Shown here in pieces: positions 51,041-60,810 of a stretch of DNA of 64,000 nucleotides (its first letter is position 1; each line of letters starts with the position of its first letter). The notes beneath the pieces were generated by a model. It was given only the letters and a program-made list of their open reading frames with translations. It had not been told where the DNA came from and ran no database searches. This DNA is from a bacterium (lineage in GTDB: Bacteria; Actinomycetota; Acidimicrobiia; Acidimicrobiales; CATQHL01), in contig JAPOVS010000039.1 in the NCBI GenBank assembly GCA_026708055.1, positions 20,196-84,195 of the forward strand, read 5' to 3'. Made by a program: the position numbers and the translations under genes.

Positions 51041-54000
51041 ATGTCGATGACAGGGCCGCGGGGTCCGGGCGGTCCGCGAACGCCTCCTGCGCCCGTCCGT
51101 TCCCGTCGTCTGCGACGCGGCCTTTTCGTCGCCATCGCGGCGGTGATCATCGTGCTGGTGTCGCTGCGCGGCGCCGCCGGCTTCTACACGGACTTCCTGT
51201 GGTTCGACGCCCTGGGCCAGGCCGATGTCTGGCGCACGATCATCGTCTCCCGGATCGTGCTGGCGCTCATCTTCATTGCCGTTCTGTTCGCCCTCCTCTA
51301 CGGGAACCTCTCGATCGCCGACCGGATGGCTCCCGCCCATCGCCCGCGCGGCCCCGAGGAGGACGTGCTGACGCGCTATCACGAGTCGCTCGGGCAGCGG
51401 CCGCGCCTGGTGCGCCTCGGCGTGACATTGCTGTTCGCTCTGCCGATCGGCGCCGGCGCCTCCGATCAGTGGGAGGAATGGCTCCTGCTGACCAACAGTG
51501 TGGAATTCGGTGCCATCGATCCCATCGACGCCCTCTGGTTCGGCAACGACGTGGGGTTCTACGTCTTCCAGTTGCCGTTCCTCACCTACGTCGTCAACTG
51601 GCTGTTCAACGTCGTCCTGCTCACCTTCTTCATCACCGCCATCGCCCACTACGTGAACGGCGGGATCCGTCTCCAGAACCAAGGACAGCGCGTCACGCCG
51701 CAGGTCAAGGCGCATCTCTCGGTGCTGCTGGGAGCCCTTGCGCTCATCAAGGCGGCGGACTACTTCCTGGGCCGCTACGAGTTGACGACCTCCACATCGG
51801 GTGTCGTGGACGGCGCCACCTACACCGACCTGAACGCCCGGCTGCCGGTGCATTGGCTGCTCATCCTGATCTCGCTCTTGGCGTTCGTATTGCTGATCGT
51901 GAACATCCGCCTCAAGGGTTGGGTGCTGCCCACGCTGGCGGTGGGGCTCTGGGCGTTCGTGGCGATCGTCATGGGCGGCATCTACCCGCTCGTCATCCAA
52001 CGCCTGCGGGTGGAGCCCGCGGAATCCACCCGTGAGCAGGAGTACATCGAGTACAACATCGCCTCCACGCGCCTGGCCATGGGGCTCGACGACGTGAAGA
52101 TCCGCACCTTCGACTCAACCGGGGGGCTGACCTACGACGCGGTCGCTCGCAGCGAGGACATCATCGGCAACCTGCCGCTGCTGGATCCCGCGATCCTCCC
52201 GTTGACCTATGAGAACCGCGAGGGCGAGCGGAACTACTACCAGTTCTCCGAGGTGCTGGACGTGGACCGCTACGAGATCGACGGCCAGGTGACGCCGGTC
52301 GTCTTGGGGGCGCGCCAGTTGAATCCCGGCAATCTCCCGCAGACTTCCTGGGAGGCCCGCACGCTCACGTTCACCCACGGCTTCGGCGTGGCCCTCGCAC
52401 CGGCCAACACCGTGGAGGCGGGACTGCCCGACTTCCGCATCGGCGGGCTGCCGGTCAGCAACAATCTGGACATTCCCCTCGACGAGCCCCGGCTCTATTA
52501 CGGCGAGGAACTCGACGGCTACGCCATCGTCAAGACCGATCGCCAGGAGGTGGACGTTCCGACCGCCACCGGCGAGGAGGCGTCCTATACCTACCAGGGC
52601 GACGGCGGGGTGGAGATCGGCGGCTTCTTCCGGCAGGCGTCCTTCGCGCTGCGGTTCTGGGAGGTGGACCCGCTGCTCTCGGGCTTCATCACCGACGAGA
52701 GCAAGGTGATCTACGTCCGCGACGTGCGCGCCCGCGTCAAGAAGCTGGCCCCGTTCCTGCACATCGACAACGACCCGTACCCGGTGCTGGCCCAGGGACG
52801 GGTGCAATACATCGTGGACGCCTACACGACCACGTCGAAATTCCCCTACGGCCAGCGCGCCGACACCGAGCAGCTCGGCGACAACAGCGGCCTGCGCCAC
52901 CGCTTCAACTACGTGCGGAACTCGGTGAAGGCCGTGGTGGACGGCTTCGACGGCACCACCACGCTGTACGTCGTCGACCCCGACGATCCCATCCTGCGGG
53001 CCTACCGCAACATCTTCCCGGACCTCTTCGATGACTTCGAGAACATGCCGGCGGAGCTCATGGAGCACATCCGCTATCCGGAGGACCTGTTCCGGGTGCA
53101 GACCAACGTCTGGGCCCGCTACCAGCTCGACAATCCCCAGGAGTTCTACGAGCAGGCCAAGGGTTGGTCCGTGGCCCAGGATCCCGGCGCCGTCACCGGT
53201 GTCCTGACCTCTCCGATCACCACGCCGGACGGTGTGGTGCAGCAGCCCTCCCGGGAGGCGCGCATCGACCCCTACTACCTGCTGACGCGCCTGCCCGAGG
53301 AGGACGACCAGGACTTCGTGATCCTCCGCTCGTACGTGCCGGTCTCCACCGAGGACACCCGGCGCGAGCTCACCGCCTTCATGGTCGGCAAGAGCGATCC
53401 GGACGAGTACGGGGAGTTGGTCGTGTACCGGGTGGAGCCGCTCGGCCTGACCGACGGCCCGGCGCTGGTGAACTCGAAGATCCAGAGCGATCCGAGCATC
53501 TCCCGGGTCGTGACGCTGCTCAACCAGCAGGGTTCACGGGTCGAGTTCGGCGACCTGGTGCTCGTGCCGGTGGAGGACTCGATTCTCTACGTGCGGCCGC
53601 TGTACGTGGTGGCGCAGAGCCCGCCGGTGCCCGAGTTGCAGCAGGTCATCGCCGTTCTGGGTGAGCGCGTGGTGATGTGTCCCACGCTGGACGAGGCGCT
53701 GCGCGGCCTGTTCGGCCTGACGCTGGTGTCGGACTCCCAGGATGCCTCTGCGTCGAGTTGCGTGGGCAACACGGCAGGGCTGGCGGCGGAGATCGCGGCG
53801 GCCGAACCTGCCGAGGCGCCGCCCGCCCCGCCCGAGCCCGCTCCCGCGCTGCCCGAGCCCGTTCCGGCCCCCCCTGAGCCTGTCCCCGCTCCGTCCCCGC
53901 CGGTGCCACCGGGCGAAGTTCCCGACGAGGTCGGTGCTCTGATCGAGCGGGCGGTGGAGCTGTTCGCCGAGGCCGACGCCGCCCTGCGCGACGGCCGCCT

Positions 54001-54079
54001 CGACCTCTACCAGCAGCGCATCGAGGAGGCCGAGGAACTGATCCGCCGCGCCAGCGAGGAACTGGGCGACACTCTGTAG
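51041..54079 (+). CDS. UPF0182 family large membrane protein
   Basis: A 1012-aa protein with about seven TM helices in the first 330 residues, then a large extracytoplasmic domain. Family landmarks: GFYTDFLWFDALGQADVWRTI, PALYPLVIQ-like GGIYPLVIQRLRVEPAE, YIEYNIASTRLAMGLDDV, FGVALAPANTVEAGLPDF, HIDNDPYPVLAQGRVQYIVDAYTTTS and VKAVVDGFDGTTTLYV. A 35-residue Pro/Glu/Ala linker precedes a short C-terminal helix, which is longer than usual. Function of the family is unknown; it is common in actinobacteria and cyanobacteria. Confidence 0.93.
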   Translation: MSMTGPRGPGGPRTPPAPVRSRRLRRGLFVAIAAVIIVLVSLRGAAGFYTDFLWFDALGQADVWRTIIVSRIVLALIFIAVLFALLYGNLSIADRMAPAHRPRGPEEDVLTRYHESLGQRPRLVRLGVTLLFALPIGAGASDQWEEWLLLTNSVEFGAIDPIDALWFGNDVGFYVFQLPFLTYVVNWLFNVVLLTFFITAIAHYVNGGIRLQNQGQRVTPQVKAHLSVLLGALALIKAADYFLGRYELTTSTSGVVDGATYTDLNARLPVHWLLILISLLAFVLLIVNIRLKGWVLPTLAVGLWAFVAIVMGGIYPLVIQRLRVEPAESTREQEYIEYNIASTRLAMGLDDVKIRTFDSTGGLTYDAVARSEDIIGNLPLLDPAILPLTYENREGERNYYQFSEVLDVDRYEIDGQVTPVVLGARQLNPGNLPQTSWEARTLTFTHGFGVALAPANTVEAGLPDFRIGGLPVSNNLDIPLDEPRLYYGEELDGYAIVKTDRQEVDVPTATGEEASYTYQGDGGVEIGGFFRQASFALRFWEVDPLLSGFITDESKVIYVRDVRARVKKLAPFLHIDNDPYPVLAQGRVQYIVDAYTTTSKFPYGQRADTEQLGDNSGLRHRFNYVRNSVKAVVDGFDGTTTLYVVDPDDPILRAYRNIFPDLFDDFENMPAELMEHIRYPEDLFRVQTNVWARYQLDNPQEFYEQAKGWSVAQDPGAVTGVLTSPITTPDGVVQQPSREARIDPYYLLTRLPEEDDQDFVILRSYVPVSTEDTRRELTAFMVGKSDPDEYGELVVYRVEPLGLTDGPALVNSKIQSDPSISRVVTLLNQQGSRVEFGDLVLVPVEDSILYVRPLYVVAQSPPVPELQQVIAVLGERVVMCPTLDEALRGLFGLTLVSDSQDASASSCVGNTAGLAAEIAAAEPAEAPPAPPEPAPALPEPVPAPPEPVPAPSPPVPPGEVPDEVGALIERAVELFAEADAALRDGRLDLYQQRIEEAEELIRRASEELGDTL

Positions 54080-54094
54080 TTCAGGCGCGGTGAC

Positions 54095-55669
54095 TCAGGC
54101 GCGTTTGGCCAATTCGGCGTCGCGTAGGACGCGGCGCAGGATCTTGCCGGAGATCGCCTTCGGGATGGCGTCGATGAACTCCAGTTCCCGGATCTGCTTG
54201 AAGCTGGCCACCTGGCCGGCGACGAAGTCCTGCAGCTCGCCCGCAGTGGCCTCGGTCCCCGGCTTGAGCACCACGAAGGCCTTGGGGATCTCGCCGGCCT
54301 CGTCGTCGGGCACCGGGATGACTGCCGAGTCGGCGACCGCGGGGTGTGACAGCAGCAGGCCCTCGAGCTCTGCCGGCGGCACCTGGAAGCCCTTGTACTT
54401 GATGAGCTCCTTCAGCCGGTCGACGATGTAGAAGTCGCCGTCTTCGTCCATGTAGCCGATGTCGCCGGTGTGCAGCCAGCCGTCGGCGTCGATGGTCTCG
54501 GCGGTGGCCTCGGGGTTGTTGAGGTAGCCCTTCATGATGTGGGGGCCGCGCACCCAGATCTCGCCGGACTCGCCCTGCTCCACGTCCTCGCCGGTTGAGG
54601 TGTCCACGACGCGGCACTCGCTGCTGGGAACGACGCCGCCGACGCAGCCGGGCTTGCCGCAGCCCTCGAGCGCCACGTGGGTGGCCGGGCTGGTCTCGGT
54701 CATGCCGTAGCCCTGCAGGATCTCGACGCCGATGCGGTCGGTCACCTCGTTGGCGAGTTCCTCGCTGAGTGGTGCCGCGCCCGAGACGATGGACTTGAGC
54801 TTGGACAGGTCGTAGCGGTCCACCAGGGGGTGCTTGGCCAGTGCCAGCACGATCGGCGGCACCAGGTAGGCGCGGGTCACCTCGTGGTCCTGCATGACCC
54901 GCAGGAACTGCTCGAGGTCGAAGCGCGGCAGCGAGACGGTGGTGGCGCCGACGCGCAGGTTGAAGTTGATGAGGATCTGCAGGCCGTAGACGTGGAAGAA
55001 CGGCAGGACCGCGATCACTACGTCATCGGAGTCGGCCGCCACCATCGAGCCGCCCTGCACGAGGTTGGCCACGAGGTTGCGGTGCGTGAGCATCACGCCC
55101 TTGGGGTTCCCGGTCGTGCCACTGGAGTAGGGGAGGACGGCGACGTGGTCGGCCGCGTCCACTGGCGCGTGGCCCTCGTAAGAGTCGCCGCCCACGAGCG
55201 CGAATGCGTCGAGGAGGTCGTCGGCCGGTTCGGTCTCGCCCAGCACGATGATTCGCCCGATGCTGCCGCCGGCCATCGCCTCACGCGCCAGCGGCAGGAA
55301 GAGCGGGATCGTGAACAGCCAGGTGGCGCCCGAGTCCTCCATCTGGTGACGCAGCTCGCGGGCCGTGTAGGTGGGGTTGGCGGTGGTCACCGTGCCGCCG
55401 CACACCATCGTGCCGTGCAGGGCGATGACGTATTCCGGCACGTTCGGGGCGAGGATCATGAGCACCTCGCCCGGCTGGAACCCGTTCGCCACCAGCCCGC
55501 CCGCGAACCGCTGGATCAGCATCTCCAGGGTGGCGAAGTCGTAGGTGCGGCCGGAAGGACCGTCCACGAGCGCCGCCTTGGTCGCCCGCTCGGCAGCATT
55601 CTCGAAGATGTAGGGGGTTATCGGGACATTGGGGATCGAAACGTCCGGCAGGCTGCTCGTGATCACCAT
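54095..55669 (-). CDS. 4-coumarate-CoA-ligase-type acyl-CoA synthetase
   Basis: ANL-superfamily enzyme (524 aa) that activates a carboxylate as an adenylate and transfers it to CoA. Motifs: P-loop-like LPYSSGTTGNPKGVMLTH, GYGMTETSPATHV, DGWLHTGDIGYMDEDGDFYIVDRLKELIKYKGFQVPPAELE, and the C-terminal catalytic Lys in PKAISGKILRR. It is closest to the 4CL/long-chain group; the natural acid is not readable. GGAGA lies upstream of the ATG at 55669. It is convergent with the UPF0182 gene. Confidence 0.9.
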   Translation of the reverse strand: MVITSSLPDVSIPNVPITPYIFENAAERATKAALVDGPSGRTYDFATLEMLIQRFAGGLVANGFQPGEVLMILAPNVPEYVIALHGTMVCGGTVTTANPTYTARELRHQMEDSGATWLFTIPLFLPLAREAMAGGSIGRIIVLGETEPADDLLDAFALVGGDSYEGHAPVDAADHVAVLPYSSGTTGNPKGVMLTHRNLVANLVQGGSMVAADSDDVVIAVLPFFHVYGLQILINFNLRVGATTVSLPRFDLEQFLRVMQDHEVTRAYLVPPIVLALAKHPLVDRYDLSKLKSIVSGAAPLSEELANEVTDRIGVEILQGYGMTETSPATHVALEGCGKPGCVGGVVPSSECRVVDTSTGEDVEQGESGEIWVRGPHIMKGYLNNPEATAETIDADGWLHTGDIGYMDEDGDFYIVDRLKELIKYKGFQVPPAELEGLLLSHPAVADSAVIPVPDDEAGEIPKAFVVLKPGTEATAGELQDFVAGQVASFKQIRELEFIDAIPKAISGKILRRVLRDAELAKRA

Positions 55670-55866
55670 CGTTGGTCTCCAGAGCTCGGGGAATGTCCAG
55701 CGTTCGCCAGCCTAGGAGACCGCGGAGCGGCGCTGCGGTCGACTCCCCGGCTGTGCCGTCTGCCGGGATCGGCGAGCAGGCCGCGGCAACCCTGATCGTG
55801 CTGAGGCCGCGGCTCGCGCCTCCGGCTGTGCCGCCTGCCGGGCGTCGGTCTCTGATGGCGTCGCCG

Positions 55867-57210
55867 TCAGCATCGGCGGGGGGCGGGGGTCGGTAGGGGA
55901 GGTTGGTGGCACGGCCCAGCGGGCTGTCTGGTGTGGGTGTCAGGCCTGGTCGGGGCGGCGGCTTCGTGGGGGTGGGTTCGGTGGTGGTTGTGCGGCGGTG
56001 GGTGCGAGCCTCCGTTGCTCTGGCCGCCGGTGTTGGCTGGGGGTGCGAGGGTGAAGCGGCCGTTGGGGTAGCGGGTGATTTCTTCGCCGTGGAGGTGGAC
56101 GCGGACGTGGTGGCAGCGCCAGCAGAGGAGGCAGGTGTTGTCGAGGGTGGTTTCGCCGCCGTGGGCCCAGTGGTCGAGGTGGTGGACCTCGCAGATCTTG
56201 TGGTGGGCGTCGCAGCCGATGCAGCCGCCGTCGCGGGCGATGAGGCGCTTGCGGTGTCGGGGAGAGATCTTTCGCTGTGCGCGCCCCAGGAGGGGGTTGC
56301 CGGTGTGTTTGTTGAAGATGCCCGGCAGGATCTTGGCGTCGCAGGCGATGGCGAGGGCTTCGGCTTCGGTGAGGCGTGTGCCGTCGCTGAGGCGGGCGTT
56401 GGTGATGGCGTCGTGAACTTGGTCGTAGTCGGCGAGCACCAACAGTTCGACGCCGGCGGGCGCCGCGGCTTCGGTGTCGGTGCAGAGGAGTTCGGCGAGC
56501 GCGTCCGCGAACCGCTGCGGCGACGTGGCGCGATCCTTGGGATCTTCGTTGCGGAACAGTTCGTCGGACTTGGCGAGGAGGGCGGCGCGGACCCGGCTAC
56601 CGGTGAGGGGGTCAAGCTGGGCGAACAGGTGGAACATGCCGTCGGCCTGCTCGCTGATCGAGGCGCGGCGGCGGCGCCGCTGGCGGGCGCGCCGGGCTTC
56701 GAGTTCTTCTTCGCTGGTGCGCTGGTTGACGTGTTCCTTCAGAGTGCGCCGGAACTGATCCTCGGGCTCGGTCTCGGCGGCCTCCAGCAGGACACCGTGA
56801 TCCACCGGCGTCTCACCGGCGGCGTCGAGGATCAATCCGGCGGCTTCGGGGGTGATGGCGCCGTCGGCGAGCTTGCCGGCCACCCGCGGCGCCCACTCCA
56901 GCTGCGCCGCGGTCTTCACGGCCTTGCGGGCGCCGGCCCGGGAGCGCTTCTGGTCCTGGCGCAGGATCTCCTCAGCGGCAGCGTCGCCTTCGCGGCGGGC
57001 GACCTCACCCACCAGATCAGCCTCCAAGGCGGCGAGCGAGGCCCGCGCCCGTCCCACGAAGACCAACTGCTCGCGCACCACGTCCAAGTCGACTTTGTGC
57101 AGCAGCGGCGGCGAACTCAGCCATTCGCCGAGTGCCGCCCACTCGTCCATCTTGCTGGCGCTGGCCACTCCATTCGCCGCTGGTGTGCCTCGCGTCGCCT
57201 CGCCGCCCAT
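55867..57210 (-). CDS. DUF222 / HNH endonuclease
   Basis: A 447-aa protein. The helical DUF222 region fills about residues 25-310 (QLDPLTGSRVRAALLAKSDELFR is characteristic), and the HNH nuclease follows: RDGGCIGCDAHHKICEVHHLDHWAHGG, then TTLDNTCLLCWRCHHVRVH, providing two CxxC-type pairs and the catalytic His/Asn. The C-terminal 80 residues are His/Pro/Thr-rich low complexity. These proteins are abundant in actinobacterial genomes, often in several copies; a mobile or defence role is suspected but unproven. Confidence 0.88.
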   Translation of the reverse strand: MGGEATRGTPAANGVASASKMDEWAALGEWLSSPPLLHKVDLDVVREQLVFVGRARASLAALEADLVGEVARREGDAAAEEILRQDQKRSRAGARKAVKTAAQLEWAPRVAGKLADGAITPEAAGLILDAAGETPVDHGVLLEAAETEPEDQFRRTLKEHVNQRTSEEELEARRARQRRRRRASISEQADGMFHLFAQLDPLTGSRVRAALLAKSDELFRNEDPKDRATSPQRFADALAELLCTDTEAAAPAGVELLVLADYDQVHDAITNARLSDGTRLTEAEALAIACDAKILPGIFNKHTGNPLLGRAQRKISPRHRKRLIARDGGCIGCDAHHKICEVHHLDHWAHGGETTLDNTCLLCWRCHHVRVHLHGEEITRYPNGRFTLAPPANTGGQSNGGSHPPPHNHHRTHPHEAAAPTRPDTHTRQPAGPCHQPPLPTPAPRRC

Positions 57211-57517
57211 CGGTCCTCACCCCCTCCCTGGATCGACCATCTGATTACTTCTCTATCCAGTATAGTTCGTTATAGCTCGAATAGCAATGATTGTATGACT
57301 ATATCGCTGGGCGGATGGAAGATAGCTGAGGGACGGACGAGGAGATGGCACGGACGTGTCACCAAAACCCCAGGTCAGCGGACTCCCTTGCCACCATCGA
57401 GTCGTTCCGGACGGCTCACCCTTCTGAGTGTGACCGATGTCACATCGATATCAGAGGGTGGTGACCCGCTAATCGAGAACTGATCAGCGGCGAGCGCCTG
57501 AGTCGGGTTGCTGCCCG
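57211..57517. other. AT-rich intergenic segment
   Basis: About 300 nt between the HNH gene and mcrC. The part 57240-57310 is sharply AT-rich (TATAGTTCGTTATAGCTCG type sequence with several TATANT-like hexamers on both strands), consistent with the HNH promoter region. No gene or strong hairpin was found in the remainder. Confidence 0.4.
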
Positions 57518-59005
57518 TCAGGCTGTCAGAGCCGCGGGCGTCGTGGCGGCGTCCGCCCCCGTGGCGCGATCGGTGATCCAGTCGGCCAGGGCACTCACGT
57601 TTCTGCCTATGACCTCGGGTGTGCCCGAGAGGTCGAGCGCATACGTGTGCAACACCCTGCCCGTGTGCCGCACCCGAACTGACGAGACAGCGGCTGTGCC
57701 AGCGGGGTCCGCTGATATCGGTGCCACCGTGCCGGACGGGTCCGCTTCGAGACAACGATCGCCGTCCGGGTCTCCGTCGGAATCGTCGGCGTCGAGGCAG
57801 TAGATGAGCATTCCGTCGGGCAGGTCGAGCGCGGTTGTGTAGGCCAACAGCTGGTAGAGGTCCGCGTTGGACCCGCCGGCGGACTCGTCGGTGAGCTTGT
57901 ACTTGATGTCTGCGACGAAGCTTGGGGACCGCTCCGGACCGAACAGCAGATCAGGCCGGATCCTCACGCTGCGTTCCTCGTCCAGATGGTCGCGGTGCTG
58001 GTCCTTCACGTCGAGGCGTCCTCGCAGCGCGCGCCGTAGCCGCTCGGTCACGAACCGTTCGAAGAGTTCGTTCATGTCCAGCATGAACGACGATGCGGTG
58101 GCCTCACCGATGGTGTCCTGCAGGGTGAGGTTCGCCAGCACCAGCCGTGCCAGCCGCAGCGCCGGTTTGTAGTGCTCGTTCAGCCGGGTGAACACCACGT
58201 CGTCGTAGTCGGCGGGATGGTGCCGCACGTCGCCCACGTCCTCGAGGGTGACGAGGTGCCGCATGAGCCGGTGGCGGTCCGCCGGTTGCACCCCGGCGAC
58301 GCGCAGCGACCGGGAGACGGCCGCTTTCAGGTACGAGTTCTCGACGAGGTCTGCGGTGAACTCGGTGAACCTGCACGCCGTCGGGATGGCGATGCCGGGC
58401 TGGGTGAACTGGCGAGCCACGTCGAGGCGGCCCCGCAGGGCGATCAGCCGGTCGTGTTGCTCCAGATAGGAATGGTAGAGGCCCCGGGCCAGGGTGGTCT
58501 CGGTGGTGCGGGCGAAGAACGACACCATGGCCGGAAGGAGGTCTTGACTGGTCTCGTAGAGGGCCGCCTCGTTGCGCCAGTCCTGCTCCCGCAGGCCGAC
58601 TTCGAGCAGCAGGAACAGGTTCCGCAGCGGGATCTTCGGCCGGACCCGCACCTGGATTCCGTCGGTGAGAACCGAGCCCACATAGTTGTGCGCGGTGACG
58701 TGCCATAATCCCGAGGTCTCGGCGTCGACGCGTTCCGCGGCCTCTCCTCCGGCTGGACCGTGCGCGGTGACGTGCCAACGCCCCGAGGTCTCGGCTGGCT
58801 CGACCGATAGGTACGCGCCGCCCCCGGCACCGTTGAGGGCGCGTGCCTGAACCCCGGTCAGGGGCAGAGGCTCGCTGGTCTCGTACTCCCGCAGCGTCAG
58901 CCGCTCGACCGCCGGCCTCGGGCTCTCAACTTCGTAGAGCGCCTCCGCTGCGGCTCCTGACGACGGCGGCACCGACTCGACAGCCGGCGTCAGCGCTGCG
59001 GCCAC
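57518..59005 (-). CDS. mcrC: McrC subunit of the McrBC modification-dependent restriction system
   Basis: Nuclease partner of McrB. A 495-aa protein with the N-terminal domain that contacts McrB (LRPKI-like VRPKIPLRNLFLLLEVGL) and a C-terminal PD-(D/E)xK nuclease: IRPDLLFG followed by SFVADIKYKL holds the catalytic Asp and the DxK pair. GTG 59005 is preceded by GGGAG at 6-nt spacing; frame continuing further upstream is non-conserved and crosses a REP-like hairpin. A 72-nt in-frame duplication lies in the N-terminal part. Confidence 0.88.
   Translation of the reverse strand: MAAALTPAVESVPPSSGAAAEALYEVESPRPAVERLTLREYETSEPLPLTGVQARALNGAGGGAYLSVEPAETSGRWHVTAHGPAGGEAAERVDAETSGLWHVTAHNYVGSVLTDGIQVRVRPKIPLRNLFLLLEVGLREQDWRNEAALYETSQDLLPAMVSFFARTTETTLARGLYHSYLEQHDRLIALRGRLDVARQFTQPGIAIPTACRFTEFTADLVENSYLKAAVSRSLRVAGVQPADRHRLMRHLVTLEDVGDVRHHPADYDDVVFTRLNEHYKPALRLARLVLANLTLQDTIGEATASSFMLDMNELFERFVTERLRRALRGRLDVKDQHRDHLDEERSVRIRPDLLFGPERSPSFVADIKYKLTDESAGGSNADLYQLLAYTTALDLPDGMLIYCLDADDSDGDPDGDRCLEADPSGTVAPISADPAGTAAVSSVRVRHTGRVLHTYALDLSGTPEVIGRNVSALADWITDRATGADAATTPAALTA
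58688..58795 (-). repeat. 72-nt-offset in-frame duplication within mcrC
   Basis: 36-nt copies at 58688-58723 and 58760-58795 match at 32 positions and are separated by 36 unrelated nt. In protein they give AETSGRWHVTAH and AETSGLWHVTAH, 24 residues apart. Confidence 0.8.
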
Positions 59006-59062
59006 CGCCGTCTCCCGCCTCGCCTGGGAGACTTCTGGGCGATGCTCCCGACGCCCCGCGAC

Positions 59063-59088
59063 GTCATTCCGGCGAAGGCCGGAATCCA
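59063..59088. repeat. REP-like hairpin between mcrB and mcrC
   Basis: ATTCCGGC (59066-59073) and GCCGGAAT (59078-59085) flank a GAAG loop, with the flanks GTC and CCA. This is the widespread GTCATTCC..GGAATCC intergenic repeat type, whose spurious translation reads LDSGLRRND. Confidence 0.75.
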
Positions 59089-59136
59089 AGACCTGGCCAC
59101 CCGACCGGCGCTGCGCGTGGACCGCTCGGCACACTT

Positions 59137-60810
59137 CTATACGTCTTCGGCGGCGTCGTCGCTCGAAGGACGCGTGGCGGCTGCCTGCGTCGCATCCTCG
59201 GCGTCGGCGTCGGCCTCGCCTGCCGGATCGGCGGCCGGGCCGTGGCGGGCGTAGACGCTGTCGAAGCGGTAGTGCTCGATGCGGTCGGGGTCGCCGAAGA
59301 ACTGGTCCTCGATGAACGGCTCGATGTTGTACTCCCAGATGCGCCGGAGTCGTTCCTGCTGTTCGGTCGGCGTGGAGCCGTAACGCTTCATGAAGTGGCT
59401 GGGACCGAGCAGAAGGTGCGAGCCGGCGAGGTCGCCCTTGAGTTCGTCGTTGACTGTGTCCACCAGCCGTCCCACCCAGGCGGGCTGCTCGTTGCGTTCC
59501 AGCCACCGACCGAGCAGACCGGCGATCGGACCGCTGTCGGGGAAGAACGGCACGAAATGGAAGCGCCGCCGAAGCGCCGCGTCCACCAGCGCGATCGACC
59601 GGTCCGCGGTGTTCATGGTGCCGATGAACCAGAGGTTCTCCGGTAGCGAGAAGGGCGTATCGGGTCGGTACAGCGGGTAGATGCTCTCGCCGCGGTACTC
59701 CAAGAGGAACAGCAGTTCCCCGAGCACGCGCGGCAGGTTTCCCCGGTTGATTTCGTCGATGACCATGACGTGCTGCTGATCCGCGGGGGCGTTCCTGGCA
59801 TCCTCAGCCATTCGGGCCAGCGGCCCGGGCGTCAACTCGTAGCGAATGCCCCCGTCGTCACCGGTCCCCGCCGGCCGGTACCCCTCGAAGAAGTCCTCAT
59901 ACGACGTCGACGGGTGGAACTGCACCAATGCTCGGCATGACTCATCCGGGGCGAGCACCTCCGCGAGCTTTTGAGCCAGGTAGGTCTTGCCAGTCCCCGG
60001 CGGCCCGTACAAGATCACCTGCCCCCTCCCTTTCTCCTTCAGCAGCTGGACTATGACCTCCAGGAAGCCGACATCTACAAGCAGTTCCTTGGCCAAAGCT
60101 GACAAGTCCGGGCTGCTGTCGAACTCCTTTGGGGTGCTTGGCTCCCCGGGCCTCCCGCCGTTTGGAAGGGGTTCTTGCTTCATCAGCCAGTAGAGAAACG
60201 ACGCCATCCCGTACGTGTCGTCGCTGAAATAGGGGGAGAGGAACTCTCGGAGCCTGTCGTTGGCGTCGACGCTCTTGTACCAGAAGTTCTTGCCCGTCGG
60301 TCTCGGCAGTCCCATAAGTTCCAAAGCTCTCTCACGGCAAGAATTAGCTTGATTTTGCCCGGGGATCGGCAGGAACGTGTCGGGGTGACAGATTGCAAGC
60401 AGTTTGGAGCAAAATCCTCCTGATATCTTTTGGTAGCCGGACTCTGTGGTTGCACCTTCCTTGACAGCCCTACTGTCCACTTCAGCGAAACGCGCCGCTA
60501 TTTCTCCGTCCCCCCAACACAGGTGCTGAATACTGCGCAGCAGGCTCTCGAACTTCTCGTCCTCATGCTTCTTGATGAATTCGGACTCGTGTGCCACTTG
60601 GACAACATATTTTGGATTTCGATATATGGACCCATTCGTGACGGCAGACATGTCAAGGCGGCTGATCGACGCGATATTCTCCGGTCGCAGCTTCTCGGCC
60701 CACTCGGCTCGTAGCTGCTTCTGCTCCTTGTCCTCGTCGGTCGGATAGCCGGTCTCTTCGCGGAAGCGCTCTACCAACGCGGCCAGGTCCGCTGTCGGAA
60801 TTTTGCTCAC
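59137..60810 (-). CDS. mcrB: McrB-type AAA+ GTPase of a McrBC restriction system
   Basis: A 557-aa motor subunit. The N-terminal roughly 230 residues are a specificity-type domain (FWYKSVDANDRLREFLSPYF) unlike the E. coli DUF3578 domain, so the recognised modification may differ. The AAA+ core has Walker A GPPGTGKT (near 267), Walker B VMVIDEINRGN with the McrB signature, and NTADRSIALVDAALRRRFHF. The GTG start overlaps the stop of the upstream antitoxin-like gene. mcrC follows after 131 nt containing a REP-like repeat. Confidence 0.9.
   Translation of the reverse strand: MSKIPTADLAALVERFREETGYPTDEDKEQKQLRAEWAEKLRPENIASISRLDMSAVTNGSIYRNPKYVVQVAHESEFIKKHEDEKFESLLRSIQHLCWGDGEIAARFAEVDSRAVKEGATTESGYQKISGGFCSKLLAICHPDTFLPIPGQNQANSCRERALELMGLPRPTGKNFWYKSVDANDRLREFLSPYFSDDTYGMASFLYWLMKQEPLPNGGRPGEPSTPKEFDSSPDLSALAKELLVDVGFLEVIVQLLKEKGRGQVILYGPPGTGKTYLAQKLAEVLAPDESCRALVQFHPSTSYEDFFEGYRPAGTGDDGGIRYELTPGPLARMAEDARNAPADQQHVMVIDEINRGNLPRVLGELLFLLEYRGESIYPLYRPDTPFSLPENLWFIGTMNTADRSIALVDAALRRRFHFVPFFPDSGPIAGLLGRWLERNEQPAWVGRLVDTVNDELKGDLAGSHLLLGPSHFMKRYGSTPTEQQERLRRIWEYNIEPFIEDQFFGDPDRIEHYRFDSVYARHGPAADPAGEADADAEDATQAAATRPSSDDAAEDV

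Noticed and set aside
59006..59506. Extended mcrC N-terminus upstream of 59005
   Set aside because: The upstream frame crosses the REP-like hairpin (spurious LDSGLRRND) and overlaps mcrB antisense-like low-complexity sequence; GGGAG supports GTG 59005.
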